Shown here: positions 34,001 to 41,597 of the stretch, piece after piece | How positions within the stretch are numbered: the stretch's first letter is position 1 | Layout of the letters: every line of letters begins with the position of its first letter | Source of the DNA: Acinetobacter sp. UBA3106 | GTDB lineage: Bacteria > Pseudomonadota > Gammaproteobacteria > Pseudomonadales > Moraxellaceae | DNA: 64,000 nt | Direction: 5' to 3' | Assembly (NCBI GenBank): GCA_002365595.1 | Contig: DFAM01000017.1 | Span: 137,982-201,981, forward strand | Made by a program: the position numbers and the translations under genes | The notes under the pieces: generated by a model | Seen by the model: the letters and a program-made list of their open reading frames with translations, nothing else | The model's database searches: none | What the model was told of the DNA's origin: nothing

Positions 34001-34058
34001 CTAATTCAAGAACTGAATCCTGTTTTGCACAGCAGGAAGATTTTTGTTGCTCATTCAT
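31017..34058 (-). CDS. Copper-type heavy-metal P-type ATPase with four YHS domains
   Basis: A 1013-aa inner-membrane P1B-ATPase. The ATG at 34058 (MNEQQKSS) has AGG eight bases upstream; the frame runs three codons further to a GTG. The N-terminus carries four YHS domains (about residues 23-66, 101-144, 182-226, 263-306), each with DPVCGM and a later Cys pair, joined by Cys-rich linkers (GCGC, SSCC, GCC). A heavy-metal-binding domain follows (YTCPMDPEI through CPICGMALEP, 321-347). The ATPase core has the actuator TGEP near 555, the metal site CPC at 659-661, phosphorylation site DKTGT with Asp703, and GDGINDAPA. CPC and a divergent CueR-like regulator point to Cu(I) export. No classical N-terminal HMA CxxC domain is present. 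Confidence 0.93.
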   Translation of the reverse strand: MNEQQKSSCCAKQDSVLELVKVDPVCGMSVSEPSEHAFEFEGKKYLFCCDGCKQKFIKNPETYLQQTKPKSGCGCANKAKVVTASSSCCGGEKKPQQQYVDPVCGMTVTDLSKPHIEYSGQLYYFCCPGCLSKFQQNPQQYLAKESAKISGCGCASQPKTLEQKGCCSGNSQARLDMQTVTDPVCGMQVKTDSKFHTQFESQDYYFCSERCLTQFTQQPEQYLQISQKASSCCGSQAKKIVEEKTSDCCCGAHPESVQSAEIDPVCGMSVDTSTDLKTEYQTKTYYFCNPSCLDKFKADPEFYLIPADQRPVPEGAADMDYTCPMDPEIVQKGPGTCPICGMALEPMQPSLNDAPNPELVDFSHRFWMTLPLTLSVFVMAMGSHIHAFIPQHIQPWIELVLSIPVILWAGKPFIERCWISYKTRNLNMWSLIGVGVLAAFIYSVVATVFPSLIPMQAKTGHGVAVYYEAACMIVSLSLLGQIMELKARAKTADALKSLLKLQPHTAKLVQHDQVVEVDVGMVKQGDILQISSGDQIPLDGIVVEGKTYVDEAMMTGEPVPVKKEVDDRVIGGTVNQQGSIRIQTTAVGANTTLAKMIQTVAEAQRSKAPLQRLADVFAKYFVVIVLAISVLTFMAWMVFGEAQFDLALMCAVAVLIIACPCALGLATPMSVMATTGRAAQKGVLFKDAEAIEALSKVTTLIVDKTGTLTEGKPSLKEIKLLSDKVHQTQVEQWIASIEQYSTHPIAQTLTKLIPHEQLLKVSDFEDVTGFGVKGQIDDQTLYVGSQKLLDQLGLKLDRARQAKLDQQRSTGNVISFLANEQHVLAYISIHDAIKHNAHQVIDQLIADGVEVVMATGDHEQNAKLVAAELGIQQVYGNCSPTEKLDIVKKYQAQGKVVAMAGDGINDAPALAQANVGIAMGNGTDIAKQTAQVTLVKGDIRGVADAIHMAKLGVKNMKQNLAFSFVYNGLGVPVAAGVFYPLTGLLLTPMLAAVAMSLSSLSVVINALRLQKSE

Positions 34059-34090
34059 CCGACTCACCTGTTTTATTTTTGCATTGTGTT

Positions 34091-34122
34091 AGCATAAAGT
34101 CTGTACCTAGGTACAGAGTCAA
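34091..34122 (-). promoter_or_regulatory. CueR-type operator/promoter of the P-ATPase gene
   Basis: On the minus strand a TTGACT (34117-34122) and a TTATGC/TATGCT (34091-34097) are separated by 19-20 bases that contain the perfect palindrome CTGTACCTAGGTACAG (34101-34116). An over-long spacer with a palindrome is the hallmark of promoters activated by MerR-family regulators through DNA distortion. Confidence 0.8.
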
Positions 34123-34140
34123 GTCATTTGAGGATATTTT

Positions 34141-34521
34141 ATGCTCACCATCGGAAAACTGGCCAAACAGTGTCATATTAATGTCGAAACCATTCGCTAT
34201 TATCAACGCATCGGTTTAATGCGCGTGCCTGAAACTACCCAGAGTTACCGTTATTACAATGACAAAGACATTGAAACTTTAAGCTTTATTCAAAAAGGTA
34301 AAGATGCAGGTTTGCAACTCAGTGAAATACAGGAGTTACTGCAACTTCAACTCGAGGACCGTGAACAGGTAAGACATGTCATCGAACAACGCCTAGAAAA
34401 AATTGATCAAAGGATTCAGGAATTGCAGGCGCTGAAAACCCGTTTAAGCAGTTGGGTAGATGAATGCAAGAGCACAAATCAAAGCGGCTGCCCGATTCTG
34501 AAAGAGCTGAAAAACAGTTAA
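34141..34521 (+). CDS. cueR: MerR-family copper-responsive regulator (CueR-like)
   Basis: A 126-aa regulator: winged helix-turn-helix (TIGKLAKQCHINVETIRYYQRIGL), a helix-rich middle and a dimerisation helix, then the metal loop CKSTNQSGC near the C-terminus. The C-x7-C spacing equals that of E. coli CueR Cys112-Cys120, which binds Cu(I), Ag(I) or Au(I); MerR itself uses a different cysteine set. GAGG lies seven bases before the ATG. It is divergent from the P-ATPase gene, whose promoter holds the cognate palindrome. Confidence 0.88.
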   Translation: MLTIGKLAKQCHINVETIRYYQRIGLMRVPETTQSYRYYNDKDIETLSFIQKGKDAGLQLSEIQELLQLQLEDREQVRHVIEQRLEKIDQRIQELQALKTRLSSWVDECKSTNQSGCPILKELKNS

Positions 34522-34569
34522 ACTCCTTTTAGCATGAATATTGATATATTTTTTGGGAACGAATAAAAG

Positions 34570-35157
34570 ATGTCAGTGGATTTAAAAGTTTTACGCAAGC
34601 AACTTCGACATCAACGTAGAGCCGTCTCCGACTTTCAACAAAAACAAGCTCAACAAAAAGTACTCCAGCAACTGATCCGGCTAAAATCTTTTCAGCATGC
34701 AAAAAAAGTGGGGGTTTACCTGCATGCTTTTGGAGAAATTAATACCAATCAAATTATCGAGTACTGTTTTAAACAGCATAAGCAGGTTTATCTGCCAATG
34801 ATTTGTACCATGAACCAGCAATTGCACTGGGTTCGAATCAGTCTGCAACAATACCGAAATAAGCGTTTTTCCTATCATCCTTTTGGTATGCAGGAACCTA
34901 TGGCCGGACGCGGTGTGCATGTTTCGACGCTGGACTTTTTAATCATGCCTTTATTAGCCTGTGATATTTATGGTACACGCATTGGTATGGGCGGCGGTTT
35001 CTATGACAAAACCTTGGCCAGTGCGCCAAATAATCCTTTTCGCCTGGGGATTGCGCATGACTTTCAGTTGATCCAGCAACGCTTGCTACGCGAAGCATGG
35101 GATCAACCGCTAGATGCCCTACTGACGCCTTCAGAATATTTATCTTTCAAACGTTAA
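34570..35157 (+). CDS. fau: 5-formyltetrahydrofolate cyclo-ligase
   Basis: A 195-aa enzyme converting 5-formyl-THF to 5,10-methenyl-THF with ATP. The N-terminal LRKQLRHQRRAVS and the C-terminal ATP-binding GTRIGMGGGFYDKTL motif are diagnostic. In many gammaproteobacteria the gene directly follows 6S RNA (ssrS-ygfA); here the copper ATPase and its regulator lie in between. It is 48 bases downstream of cueR on the same strand. Confidence 0.92.
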   Translation: MSVDLKVLRKQLRHQRRAVSDFQQKQAQQKVLQQLIRLKSFQHAKKVGVYLHAFGEINTNQIIEYCFKQHKQVYLPMICTMNQQLHWVRISLQQYRNKRFSYHPFGMQEPMAGRGVHVSTLDFLIMPLLACDIYGTRIGMGGGFYDKTLASAPNNPFRLGIAHDFQLIQQRLLREAWDQPLDALLTPSEYLSFKR

Positions 35158-35303
35158 ACTGTCATTTTGGTCACTCAGGAACACTGTAGAATCACACATT
35201 TACTCATTTTTTATACATTTTCATTTGCCCTGCCCTTGTATTTTTTGAAATACACTTCACTATAAAAATATGGCAACACCATTGTTATTCATTAGGAGTG
35301 CCC

Positions 35304-37730
35304 ATGTCTGAAATTATTATGAATCAAGAAACCTCAGCTACACAGGTTCCAAACGTATTACCCCTTTTAGCGCTACGTGATGTGGTGGTTTACCCACATA
35401 TGCAAATTGCGTTATTCGTAGGTCGTGAAAAATCGATCAAAGCAGTTGACGTGGCCCGTAACAGTGACAATCTCGTATTTGTAGTTGCACAACAAGATTC
35501 TCTTACAGAAGAAATTGATCACGACAACTTATATCAATACGGTACTGTCGCGAAGATTGTGCAAGTTGTGAATCATGAAAATGATGAAAACTGTATAAAA
35601 GTACTCATTGAAGGTTTACATCGTTCTAAACTGGTCAAAATCATCGACAACGATGAATATTTATCAGCCGAACATGCTCTCAGCCCAATGACTGTGAATG
35701 TTGAATCTGAGGCTCAAGAAACACGTGTGCAAGAGTTGCGAGCTTTATTTGCTCAATATGCGGAAGCCAAATTACGTAATGCACGTGAATTGATTACTGC
35801 TGCAAATAAAATCGATGACTTGTTGCAACTGTTGTTCTTTGTGGCCACTCGTGTGCCATTAAACATCGATATCAAGCAAAAGTTCCTGGAACATGATGAC
35901 TTTGAAGCACATTTGACTGAGCTCATGACTTATTTGTTACAACAGTCTGAAGAACAGCAGATTGAACAAACTTTGCATGACTCGGTCAAACGTCAGATGG
36001 AGAAAAACCAGCGCGAATATTTCCTGAATGAAAAGATGAAGGTGATTCAGCGCGAACTTTCTGACATGAACGGCGGTGCTGAAGATGATGTTGCAGAAAT
36101 TGAACGTCGTCTGGAAGAGGCTGATTTACCTGAACATGTGCGTAAAAAAGCCGAGTCTGAATTCCGTAAGCTGAAAGCGATGCAACCTGCTTCAAGTGAA
36201 GCGGCTGTGGTGCGCAATTATATCGAGGCGATTTTAGATACGCCTTGGAATAAAGCCAGCAAAGTCAGTATTAACCTGAACAAGGCGCAAGAGATTCTGG
36301 ATGCCGACCACTATGGTTTGGACGAAGTGAAACAACGTATTGTTGAATACCTAGCGGTTCAATCACGCGTGAAAAAACTTAAAGGTCCGATTCTTTGCCT
36401 GGTGGGTCCTCCAGGGGTAGGTAAAACTTCACTGGGTGAATCGATTGCCAAAGCCACAGGTCGTGAATTTGTGCGTATGGCTTTAGGTGGCGTGCGTGAC
36501 GAAGCGGAAATCCGTGGTCACCGTCGTACTTATATCGGTGCGATGCCAGGTAAAGTGGTGCAGTCGTTGACCAAGGTCGGCGTAAAGAACCCACTGTTCT
36601 TGCTCGACGAAATTGACAAGATGGCACAAGACTACCGCGGCGACCCTGCTTCTGCCTTGCTTGAAGTACTTGATCCATCACAAAATAGCAAGTTCAACGA
36701 TCACTACCTTGATCTTGATCTGGACTTGTCTGAAGTGATGTTCATCTGTACTGCAAATAGCATGAATATTCCTGAGGCTCTTTTAGACCGTATGGAAGTA
36801 ATTCGTCTTCCGGGTTATACCGAAGAGGAAAAAGTGAATATTGCTGAGCGCTACCTGGTTCCTAAAGCGATTAAGGACAATGGTTTACGTGGCAAAGAAT
36901 TGACCATTCATGAAGAAGCCATTCGTGACATCGTGCGCCGCTATACGCGTGAAGCAGGTGTGCGTAGCTTGGAACGTGAAGTATCAAAAATTGCGCGTAA
37001 AGTCGTGAAAGAAGCGGTCAGCAAAAAAGCTAAAAACCTGCATATCGATGTGACTGCTGACAACCTGTCTGATTATCTAGGCGTACACAAGTTCGACTTC
37101 GGTATGGCAGAAGAAGAAGCGCAAGTCGGTCGTGTCAATGGTTTGGCTTGGACATCAGTTGGTGGCGAATTACTTTCGATTGAAGTTGCTGCGGTCAAAG
37201 GTAAAGGTAAATTCATTACCACCGGTTCACTCGGTGATGTCATGAAAGAATCGATTACTGCCGCAATGACTGTGGTGCGTACCCGTGCAGATGCGCTTGG
37301 TATTGAATCTTCAAGATTTGAAGAAACCGATATTCATGTGCATTTACCTGAAGGTGCAACACCGAAAGATGGTCCGTCAGCAGGTTTGGCACTCACCACT
37401 GCATTGGTTTCAGCCTTCACAGGCATTCCGGTACGTGCTGATATTGCCATGACTGGTGAAACCAACCTCGGTGGCCGTGCAATGCGCATTGGTGGCTTAA
37501 AGGAAAAACTTTTAGCTGCACATCGCGGTGGCATTAAGACGGTATTCATCCCTCAAGAAAACGTACGTGACTTGGTGGAAATTCCAGAAAATGTCAAAGC
37601 TGGCCTGGAAATTAAGGCGGTGAAAAGCATCGATGAGATCTTGCCATTCGCCTTGACCGAAGCGCCAAAACCTTTGGTGAAAGCACCAATTGTGAAGCCG
37701 ATTGCAGAAGGTAAAGCAGCCCGTCATTAA
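35304..37730 (+). CDS. lon: ATP-dependent protease Lon
   Basis: An 808-aa LonA protease. The ATG at 35304 (MSEIIMNQE) has an AGGAG SD; the frame runs two codons upstream to a GTG. The N-terminal substrate-recognition domain begins LPLLALRDVVVYPHM. The AAA+ domain has Walker A GPPGVGKTSLGES near residue 360, Walker B FLLDEIDKM and sensor motifs. The protease domain has catalytic Ser in PKDGPSAGLA near 692 and Lys in GGLKEKLLAAHRGG near 735. It degrades misfolded and regulatory proteins in the cytoplasm. A strong terminator follows. Confidence 0.97.
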   Translation: MSEIIMNQETSATQVPNVLPLLALRDVVVYPHMQIALFVGREKSIKAVDVARNSDNLVFVVAQQDSLTEEIDHDNLYQYGTVAKIVQVVNHENDENCIKVLIEGLHRSKLVKIIDNDEYLSAEHALSPMTVNVESEAQETRVQELRALFAQYAEAKLRNARELITAANKIDDLLQLLFFVATRVPLNIDIKQKFLEHDDFEAHLTELMTYLLQQSEEQQIEQTLHDSVKRQMEKNQREYFLNEKMKVIQRELSDMNGGAEDDVAEIERRLEEADLPEHVRKKAESEFRKLKAMQPASSEAAVVRNYIEAILDTPWNKASKVSINLNKAQEILDADHYGLDEVKQRIVEYLAVQSRVKKLKGPILCLVGPPGVGKTSLGESIAKATGREFVRMALGGVRDEAEIRGHRRTYIGAMPGKVVQSLTKVGVKNPLFLLDEIDKMAQDYRGDPASALLEVLDPSQNSKFNDHYLDLDLDLSEVMFICTANSMNIPEALLDRMEVIRLPGYTEEEKVNIAERYLVPKAIKDNGLRGKELTIHEEAIRDIVRRYTREAGVRSLEREVSKIARKVVKEAVSKKAKNLHIDVTADNLSDYLGVHKFDFGMAEEEAQVGRVNGLAWTSVGGELLSIEVAAVKGKGKFITTGSLGDVMKESITAAMTVVRTRADALGIESSRFEETDIHVHLPEGATPKDGPSAGLALTTALVSAFTGIPVRADIAMTGETNLGGRAMRIGGLKEKLLAAHRGGIKTVFIPQENVRDLVEIPENVKAGLEIKAVKSIDEILPFALTEAPKPLVKAPIVKPIAEGKAARH

Positions 37731-37744
37731 TCGTATTTCGATAC

Positions 37745-37775
37745 AAAAAAGAGAGAGCTTCGGCTCTCTTTTTTT
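37745..37775 (+). terminator. Terminator of lon
   Basis: An AGAGAGC-type stem with a stable TTCG tetraloop and a run of seven T residues, 14 bases after the lon stop. Confidence 0.9.
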
Positions 37776-37916
37776 GTGTAAAAGTTTTACGATATTGATA
37801 GAGCATCAGCTTGAAAAAAATACATGTAGCCCTCATGTTTTATTATAGAGGCACAGATACGCTATAGATGTAGTGTAGATTTCTAATTTATTTATAGTTA
37901 ACAAGTTATGTGAATG

Positions 37917-37947
37917 GTCATCTACATCTCCAGGTGGATGACCTTTT
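37917..37947 (+). terminator. Isolated plus-strand terminator-like hairpin 1
   Basis: GGTCATCTAC and GTGGATGACC pair (with one G:T) around ATCTCCAG and are followed by five T residues. No annotated gene lies between the lon terminator and this hairpin, so its transcript is unknown. Confidence 0.55.
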
Positions 37948-37951
37948 TGAT

Positions 37952-37988
37952 CGCAGTCCCAGTATTCTATTCAGGGGCTGCGTTTTTT
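37952..37988 (+). terminator. Isolated plus-strand terminator-like hairpin 2
   Basis: CGCAGTCCC and GGGGCTGCG pair around a 13-base loop, then six T residues. The T run is only on the plus strand, so it does not end the convergent M28 peptidase gene, which stops at 37996; it may protect that gene from readthrough. Confidence 0.55.
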
Positions 37989-37995
37989 ATTGTAC

Positions 37996-38955
37996 CTATT
38001 CATCAGGCTGAAGCATTAAGCTATAAGTCAGTCCATTTATGACATTGGCCATTTTGGAAATATTAAGGGTTTTTAAAGTATCAGTCGCGCTATGATTGTG
38101 CTTGTTACGAAAATGACCTGTATCGGTAATCATCATGGCGGGAATATCGAACTTCCAGTAATTCAGATGATCTGAAAATTCCATTCCCGCAATAAAGGAC
38201 GGTGCGACCAGTCGTTGACATTCCAACCGGTCCAGTATGCGCATCGATTCACAATATTTCGCACTCAAGTCATAGGACTGCAAATTACTGACCGCGGCAA
38301 TAAAGTTTCCATGTTGCGGATAGACCCATTTCAAGCCCGTAGGATATTGCTGCACCAGATTTTCATCAAAAAACCCGATCATCTCTAAAATATAAACGCC
38401 CCGGATTTGATTTTTTTGAGCCTGGATTGATTTCGCATGCACAAAACTGCCCATCTGCTCGGTCTTGAAAAATGGCGGTTCTTGCAAGGTATAAAACACA
38501 AATTCGACATTATGGGCCAATTGAGATTTCAGCTGTGAGAGTATGCGCGCCGTTTCAATCACTCCTGCCACTCCTGAGGCATTATCATCTGCACCCTGCG
38601 TTTCCCCAAACACATCATAATGCGCACCGACAATCACTTTGTCAGCGTGACCTGCTGTTAAGGTACAGACCACATTGCGATAACCCAAACCATTGACCAT
38701 GTAATTCTGATACTGGCATGGAATACCAAACAAACGCATCTGTTCTTTAATCCATGCAGAAACACGTTGTAATTGTTCTCTGTTTTTATAATGACGATGT
38801 CCCTGTTGGCCGATGATTTGCTCGAGATACACTTTTAAATTATCGCTACTGGCGGGAGTTATACTCGGTAATGCCCAACTTGAAGTAGTTAACAACATAG
38901 TGCAAAGGAAGATGCTCAATGATAAGCCTAAATGTTTATTCCTTTTTAATCGCAT
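37996..38955 (-). CDS. Exported M28-family zinc peptidase, possibly with altered active site
   Basis: A 319-aa periplasmic or secreted protein with a signal peptide (residues 1-29, ending SSWA). Zinc-ligand motifs of family M28 are present: GAHYDV, GADDNASG, LEMIGFF, and a late FSDH and HNHSATDT. At the position where the family normally has two adjacent Glu residues before PPFF, this protein has Gln-Glu (LQEPPFF, codons CAA GAA). The first Glu is the usual general base, so activity could be reduced or lost; a single base change would explain it. The family norm is recalled, not searched. No operon partner. Confidence 0.82.
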   Translation of the reverse strand: MRLKRNKHLGLSLSIFLCTMLLTTSSWALPSITPASSDNLKVYLEQIIGQQGHRHYKNREQLQRVSAWIKEQMRLFGIPCQYQNYMVNGLGYRNVVCTLTAGHADKVIVGAHYDVFGETQGADDNASGVAGVIETARILSQLKSQLAHNVEFVFYTLQEPPFFKTEQMGSFVHAKSIQAQKNQIRGVYILEMIGFFDENLVQQYPTGLKWVYPQHGNFIAAVSNLQSYDLSAKYCESMRILDRLECQRLVAPSFIAGMEFSDHLNYWKFDIPAMMITDTGHFRNKHNHSATDTLKTLNISKMANVINGLTYSLMLQPDE

Positions 38956-39111
38956 TTAATTCTTCTTCCTCTTTTCTTATTCATCTTTCATCCATTACCG
39001 AAGATTAAAGCAGCATCTCATACGGCTTTTCAATTGCAATTTGTTGCTCAAAAACAGGTAAAACCCGTTTTAACGTTTATAATGAAGATGACTTTCAAAT
39101 CGTCGAATCTT

Positions 39112-39594
39112 ATGAAAATCCGTATTATTACCATCGGTCAAAAAATGCCAGCCTGGGTGCTCACCGGTTTTGAAGATTACTTCAAACGTATTCAGCCTTT
39201 TGTGCAGACTCAAATTATTGAATTACCTATGGCAAAACGCGGCAAAAACGATTCCGAAGCCGATATCCTGAAATATCGCCAGATTGAAGGTGACAGTATT
39301 CTGAATGCGCTTAAGCATAATGAAACCCTGATTGCCCTTGAAGTTGGTGGCAAAGAATTCAGTACTGAAAAACTGGCTGAAACCATGAAACATTGGATGC
39401 TTGAAGGCAACGATGTGGTGTTGGCAATTGGGGGTCCGGATGGCCACTCTGAAGCGGTGCGTAAAGCTGCTGCATGGCACTGGTCGCTGTCCAAACTGAC
39501 CTTGCCTCATCCTATGGTTCGCGTCATGCTGATTGAGCAGCTCTACCGCGCAATGAGTATTAACCATAATCATCCTTATCACCGAGCCGGTTAA
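39112..39594 (+). CDS. rlmH: 23S rRNA pseudouridine-1915 N3-methyltransferase RlmH
   Basis: A 160-aa SPOUT methyltransferase. The longest frame begins at 39034; the ATG at 39112 (MKIRIITIGQKMPAWV) matches family starts. The knotted SAM site is visible as FVIGGPDGH-type LAIGGPDGHSEAV, and the C-terminus LIEQLYRAMSINHNHPYHR is diagnostic. It methylates the decoding-region helix 69 of 23S rRNA. In many bacteria it pairs with rsfS and precedes mrdA; here it stands alone. Confidence 0.95.
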   Translation: MKIRIITIGQKMPAWVLTGFEDYFKRIQPFVQTQIIELPMAKRGKNDSEADILKYRQIEGDSILNALKHNETLIALEVGGKEFSTEKLAETMKHWMLEGNDVVLAIGGPDGHSEAVRKAAAWHWSLSKLTLPHPMVRVMLIEQLYRAMSINHNHPYHRAG

Positions 39595-39793
39595 AACTTC
39601 ATAACAGGATGATTTAAGCTCGCAAAAATAGTGTAAAACTAAGCTATTTCTGAGCTTGAGTCATCAACCAGATCGGGCTCTGCGTTATCGTTCCACAAAC
39701 GAAACAATATGTTGATATAAATTTTATTTATTCTATTTCTCTTTATTTGGCATCATATCCTCAATCGATAGTATTTAAATTAGGCGCGTCATC

Positions 39794-40570
39794 ATGAATT
39801 TACAAACTTTACCCGGTTTATTTATTTCACATGGATCACCCATGTTGGCGCTTAATCCGGAACAGGTGGGTCCTGCTTTGGAGCGATTGAGTTTAAATCT
39901 GCCTAAGCCTGAAGCCATTATTGTGATGTCTGCACACTGGGAAAGTAATGCACTCGAAGTCAGTAGCAGTGTACGTCCTGAAACCTGGCATGATTTCCGT
40001 GGTTTTCCGCCGGAGCTGTATGAAATACGCTATCCTGCACCGGGTCAGCCTGAACTTGCAGAAGAAATTCTGCATCTGTTAGCCAATGCCGGCTTTTCCG
40101 CGCATGCCAATAGCACCCGTCCACGTGATCATGGTGTATGGATGCCTTTGCTGCATATGTATCCTGAGGCTGATATTCCTGTCATTGAAATCTCCTTGCC
40201 CATGAACCTGTCGGCAGAAGATATTTATAAAATTGGCCAAACCCTGGCACCATTACGTGAAAAGCAGATCTTAATGATCGGCTCGGGAAGTATTACCCAT
40301 AACTTAAGCGAACTGTCCTGGCATGGCGACTCTGCTGCAGTACCTGAATGGGCATCGACTTTCCGGAATTATGTGGTCAATAAAATGAATCACAGTGATT
40401 ATGCTGCGGTTCTGGACTGGCAGACTATTCCCCATGTACAACGTAATCATCCTACCTTGGAACACTTTGCTCCACTGTTCTTTGCCATGGGCACGGGTCA
40501 CCGTTTTAGTATTGTACATAGTAGTTTCAGTATGGGTTCTCTGGGCATGGATATTTACCGTTTTGATTAA
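39794..40570 (+). CDS. DODA-type extradiol ring-opening dioxygenase family protein (YgiD-like)
   Basis: A 258-aa protein of the LigB-like class III extradiol dioxygenase family. Metal-ligand motifs are FISHGSPM near residue 12, MSAHWES near residue 46 and the later TRPRDHGVWMPLLHMYP, with GSGSITHNL near residue 178. E. coli YgiD opens DOPA in vitro; the native substrate is unknown. No signal peptide, so it is cytoplasmic. It lies alone, with about 200 bases upstream of it free of genes. Confidence 0.88.
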   Translation: MNLQTLPGLFISHGSPMLALNPEQVGPALERLSLNLPKPEAIIVMSAHWESNALEVSSSVRPETWHDFRGFPPELYEIRYPAPGQPELAEEILHLLANAGFSAHANSTRPRDHGVWMPLLHMYPEADIPVIEISLPMNLSAEDIYKIGQTLAPLREKQILMIGSGSITHNLSELSWHGDSAAVPEWASTFRNYVVNKMNHSDYAAVLDWQTIPHVQRNHPTLEHFAPLFFAMGTGHRFSIVHSSFSMGSLGMDIYRFD

Positions 40571-40657
40571 TTCATTAATCGTGGACTTTTCATACAGCAT
40601 TTAAAAAAACCGCTCATCAACTCATAACTTTTTATTAACAATTAACAAAATTATAAT

Positions 40658-40700
40658 TATGGATACATTTTGAAACTGAATTCACCAAAATGTATCCATA
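40658..40700. repeat. Long perfect inverted repeat
   Basis: TATGGATACATTTTG (40658-40672) and CAAAATGTATCCATA (40686-40700) form a perfect 15-bp stem with a 13-base loop. It lies between the dioxygenase gene and the META/DUF4377 lipoprotein gene. It has only a poor T stretch (ATATTTTATAAAT) downstream, so it could be a terminator, an operator or a structured leader. Confidence 0.6.
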
Positions 40701-40759
40701 TTTTATAAATGCTTATACTTTATGCTCTTAAAAATTTTTCAAAACCAGATACTTTTAAA

Positions 40760-41527
40760 ATGAAATTTAAGCTTTTAGCAATTGCCCTTTTCCCTCTTAC
40801 GCTTATGGCCTGCCAATCTGGTGATCTACAGAAAGCTGGAGATGTTGCCATTTCAGTCTTACAACAACAAAATGCAGATCAAACGCTCAGTACTTATCAA
40901 TGGAGTACCACTACAGGCACTGCGCCAAAACCTTTGGTTCTGAATTTTGATCATAAAGGGCATTTAAGTATTGCGACCAGCTGTAATGGTATGGGCGGGA
41001 GCTGGAAAGTTGAAAATAATCAGATTGTCACCAGCAACCTGATCTCTACCCAAATGGCATGTGAAGACTCAGCCATGCAGCAGGAAAAAGTTGCTGCCGA
41101 TTTACTTGACAATCGTAAAGCACCGTTCCTTTTAGATTTAAAAGATCCACAGCAACCGACATTAACCATTGTTTCAGCGACAGGTCAAAAATACGTTTTC
41201 ACCGGCACCATGACACCTGAAAGCAAATATCAAAGTCAGGCTGAAACCATTTTTCTGGAAATATCACCTGAAACAAAACCCTGTACTGGCGTTGCTCCAC
41301 AAACCTGTCTCCAAGTACGTGAAGTTAAATATGCCGAAAATGGGGTAAAAACTCAGGTCGATAAAGACTGGACTTTGTTCTATGACAAAATCGAAGGCTT
41401 TACTCATACCCCGAATGAACGCCAGATCATCCGGGTCAAACGTTATGAAATCAAGCATCCCGCTGCAGATCAGTCGAAATATGCTTATATCCATGACATG
41501 ACCGTTGAACGCTCAACAGTGAAGTAA
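40760..41527 (+). CDS. Lipoprotein with META (HslJ-like) and DUF4377 domains
   Basis: A 255-aa lipoprotein; the ATG at 40760 starts a signal peptide with lipobox LMAC (Cys18). The frame extends 17 codons upstream but without signal-peptide logic. Residues about 40-150 are a META domain (YQWS..., FDHKGHLSIATSCNGMGGSWKVENNQI, STQMACEDS). Residues about 160-250 match DUF4377 (ETIFLEISPETKPCTG, then CLQVREV and WTLFYDKIEGF). META domains occur in heat-shock and adhesion-linked envelope proteins such as HslJ; the exact role is unknown. Confidence 0.8.
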   Translation: MKFKLLAIALFPLTLMACQSGDLQKAGDVAISVLQQQNADQTLSTYQWSTTTGTAPKPLVLNFDHKGHLSIATSCNGMGGSWKVENNQIVTSNLISTQMACEDSAMQQEKVAADLLDNRKAPFLLDLKDPQQPTLTIVSATGQKYVFTGTMTPESKYQSQAETIFLEISPETKPCTGVAPQTCLQVREVKYAENGVKTQVDKDWTLFYDKIEGFTHTPNERQIIRVKRYEIKHPAADQSKYAYIHDMTVERSTVK

Positions 41528-41545
41528 ATAGCGTATTCAAGACAT

Positions 41546-41576
41546 AAAAAAACCGAGGCTTTTGCCCCGGTTTTTT
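41546..41576. terminator. Bidirectional terminator between META lipoprotein and gdhA
   Basis: AAAAACCGAGGC and GCCCCGGTTTTT pair around TTTT, with A and T runs on both flanks, between two convergent genes. Confidence 0.88.
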
Positions 41577-41597
41577 AAAGCTTAAACCAAGTCAGAC

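Noticed and set aside
33000..34058. Four YHS segments as an assembly artefact
   Set aside because: The four copies differ clearly in residues and linkers, so they are not a collapsed or duplicated read; the frame stays open throughout.
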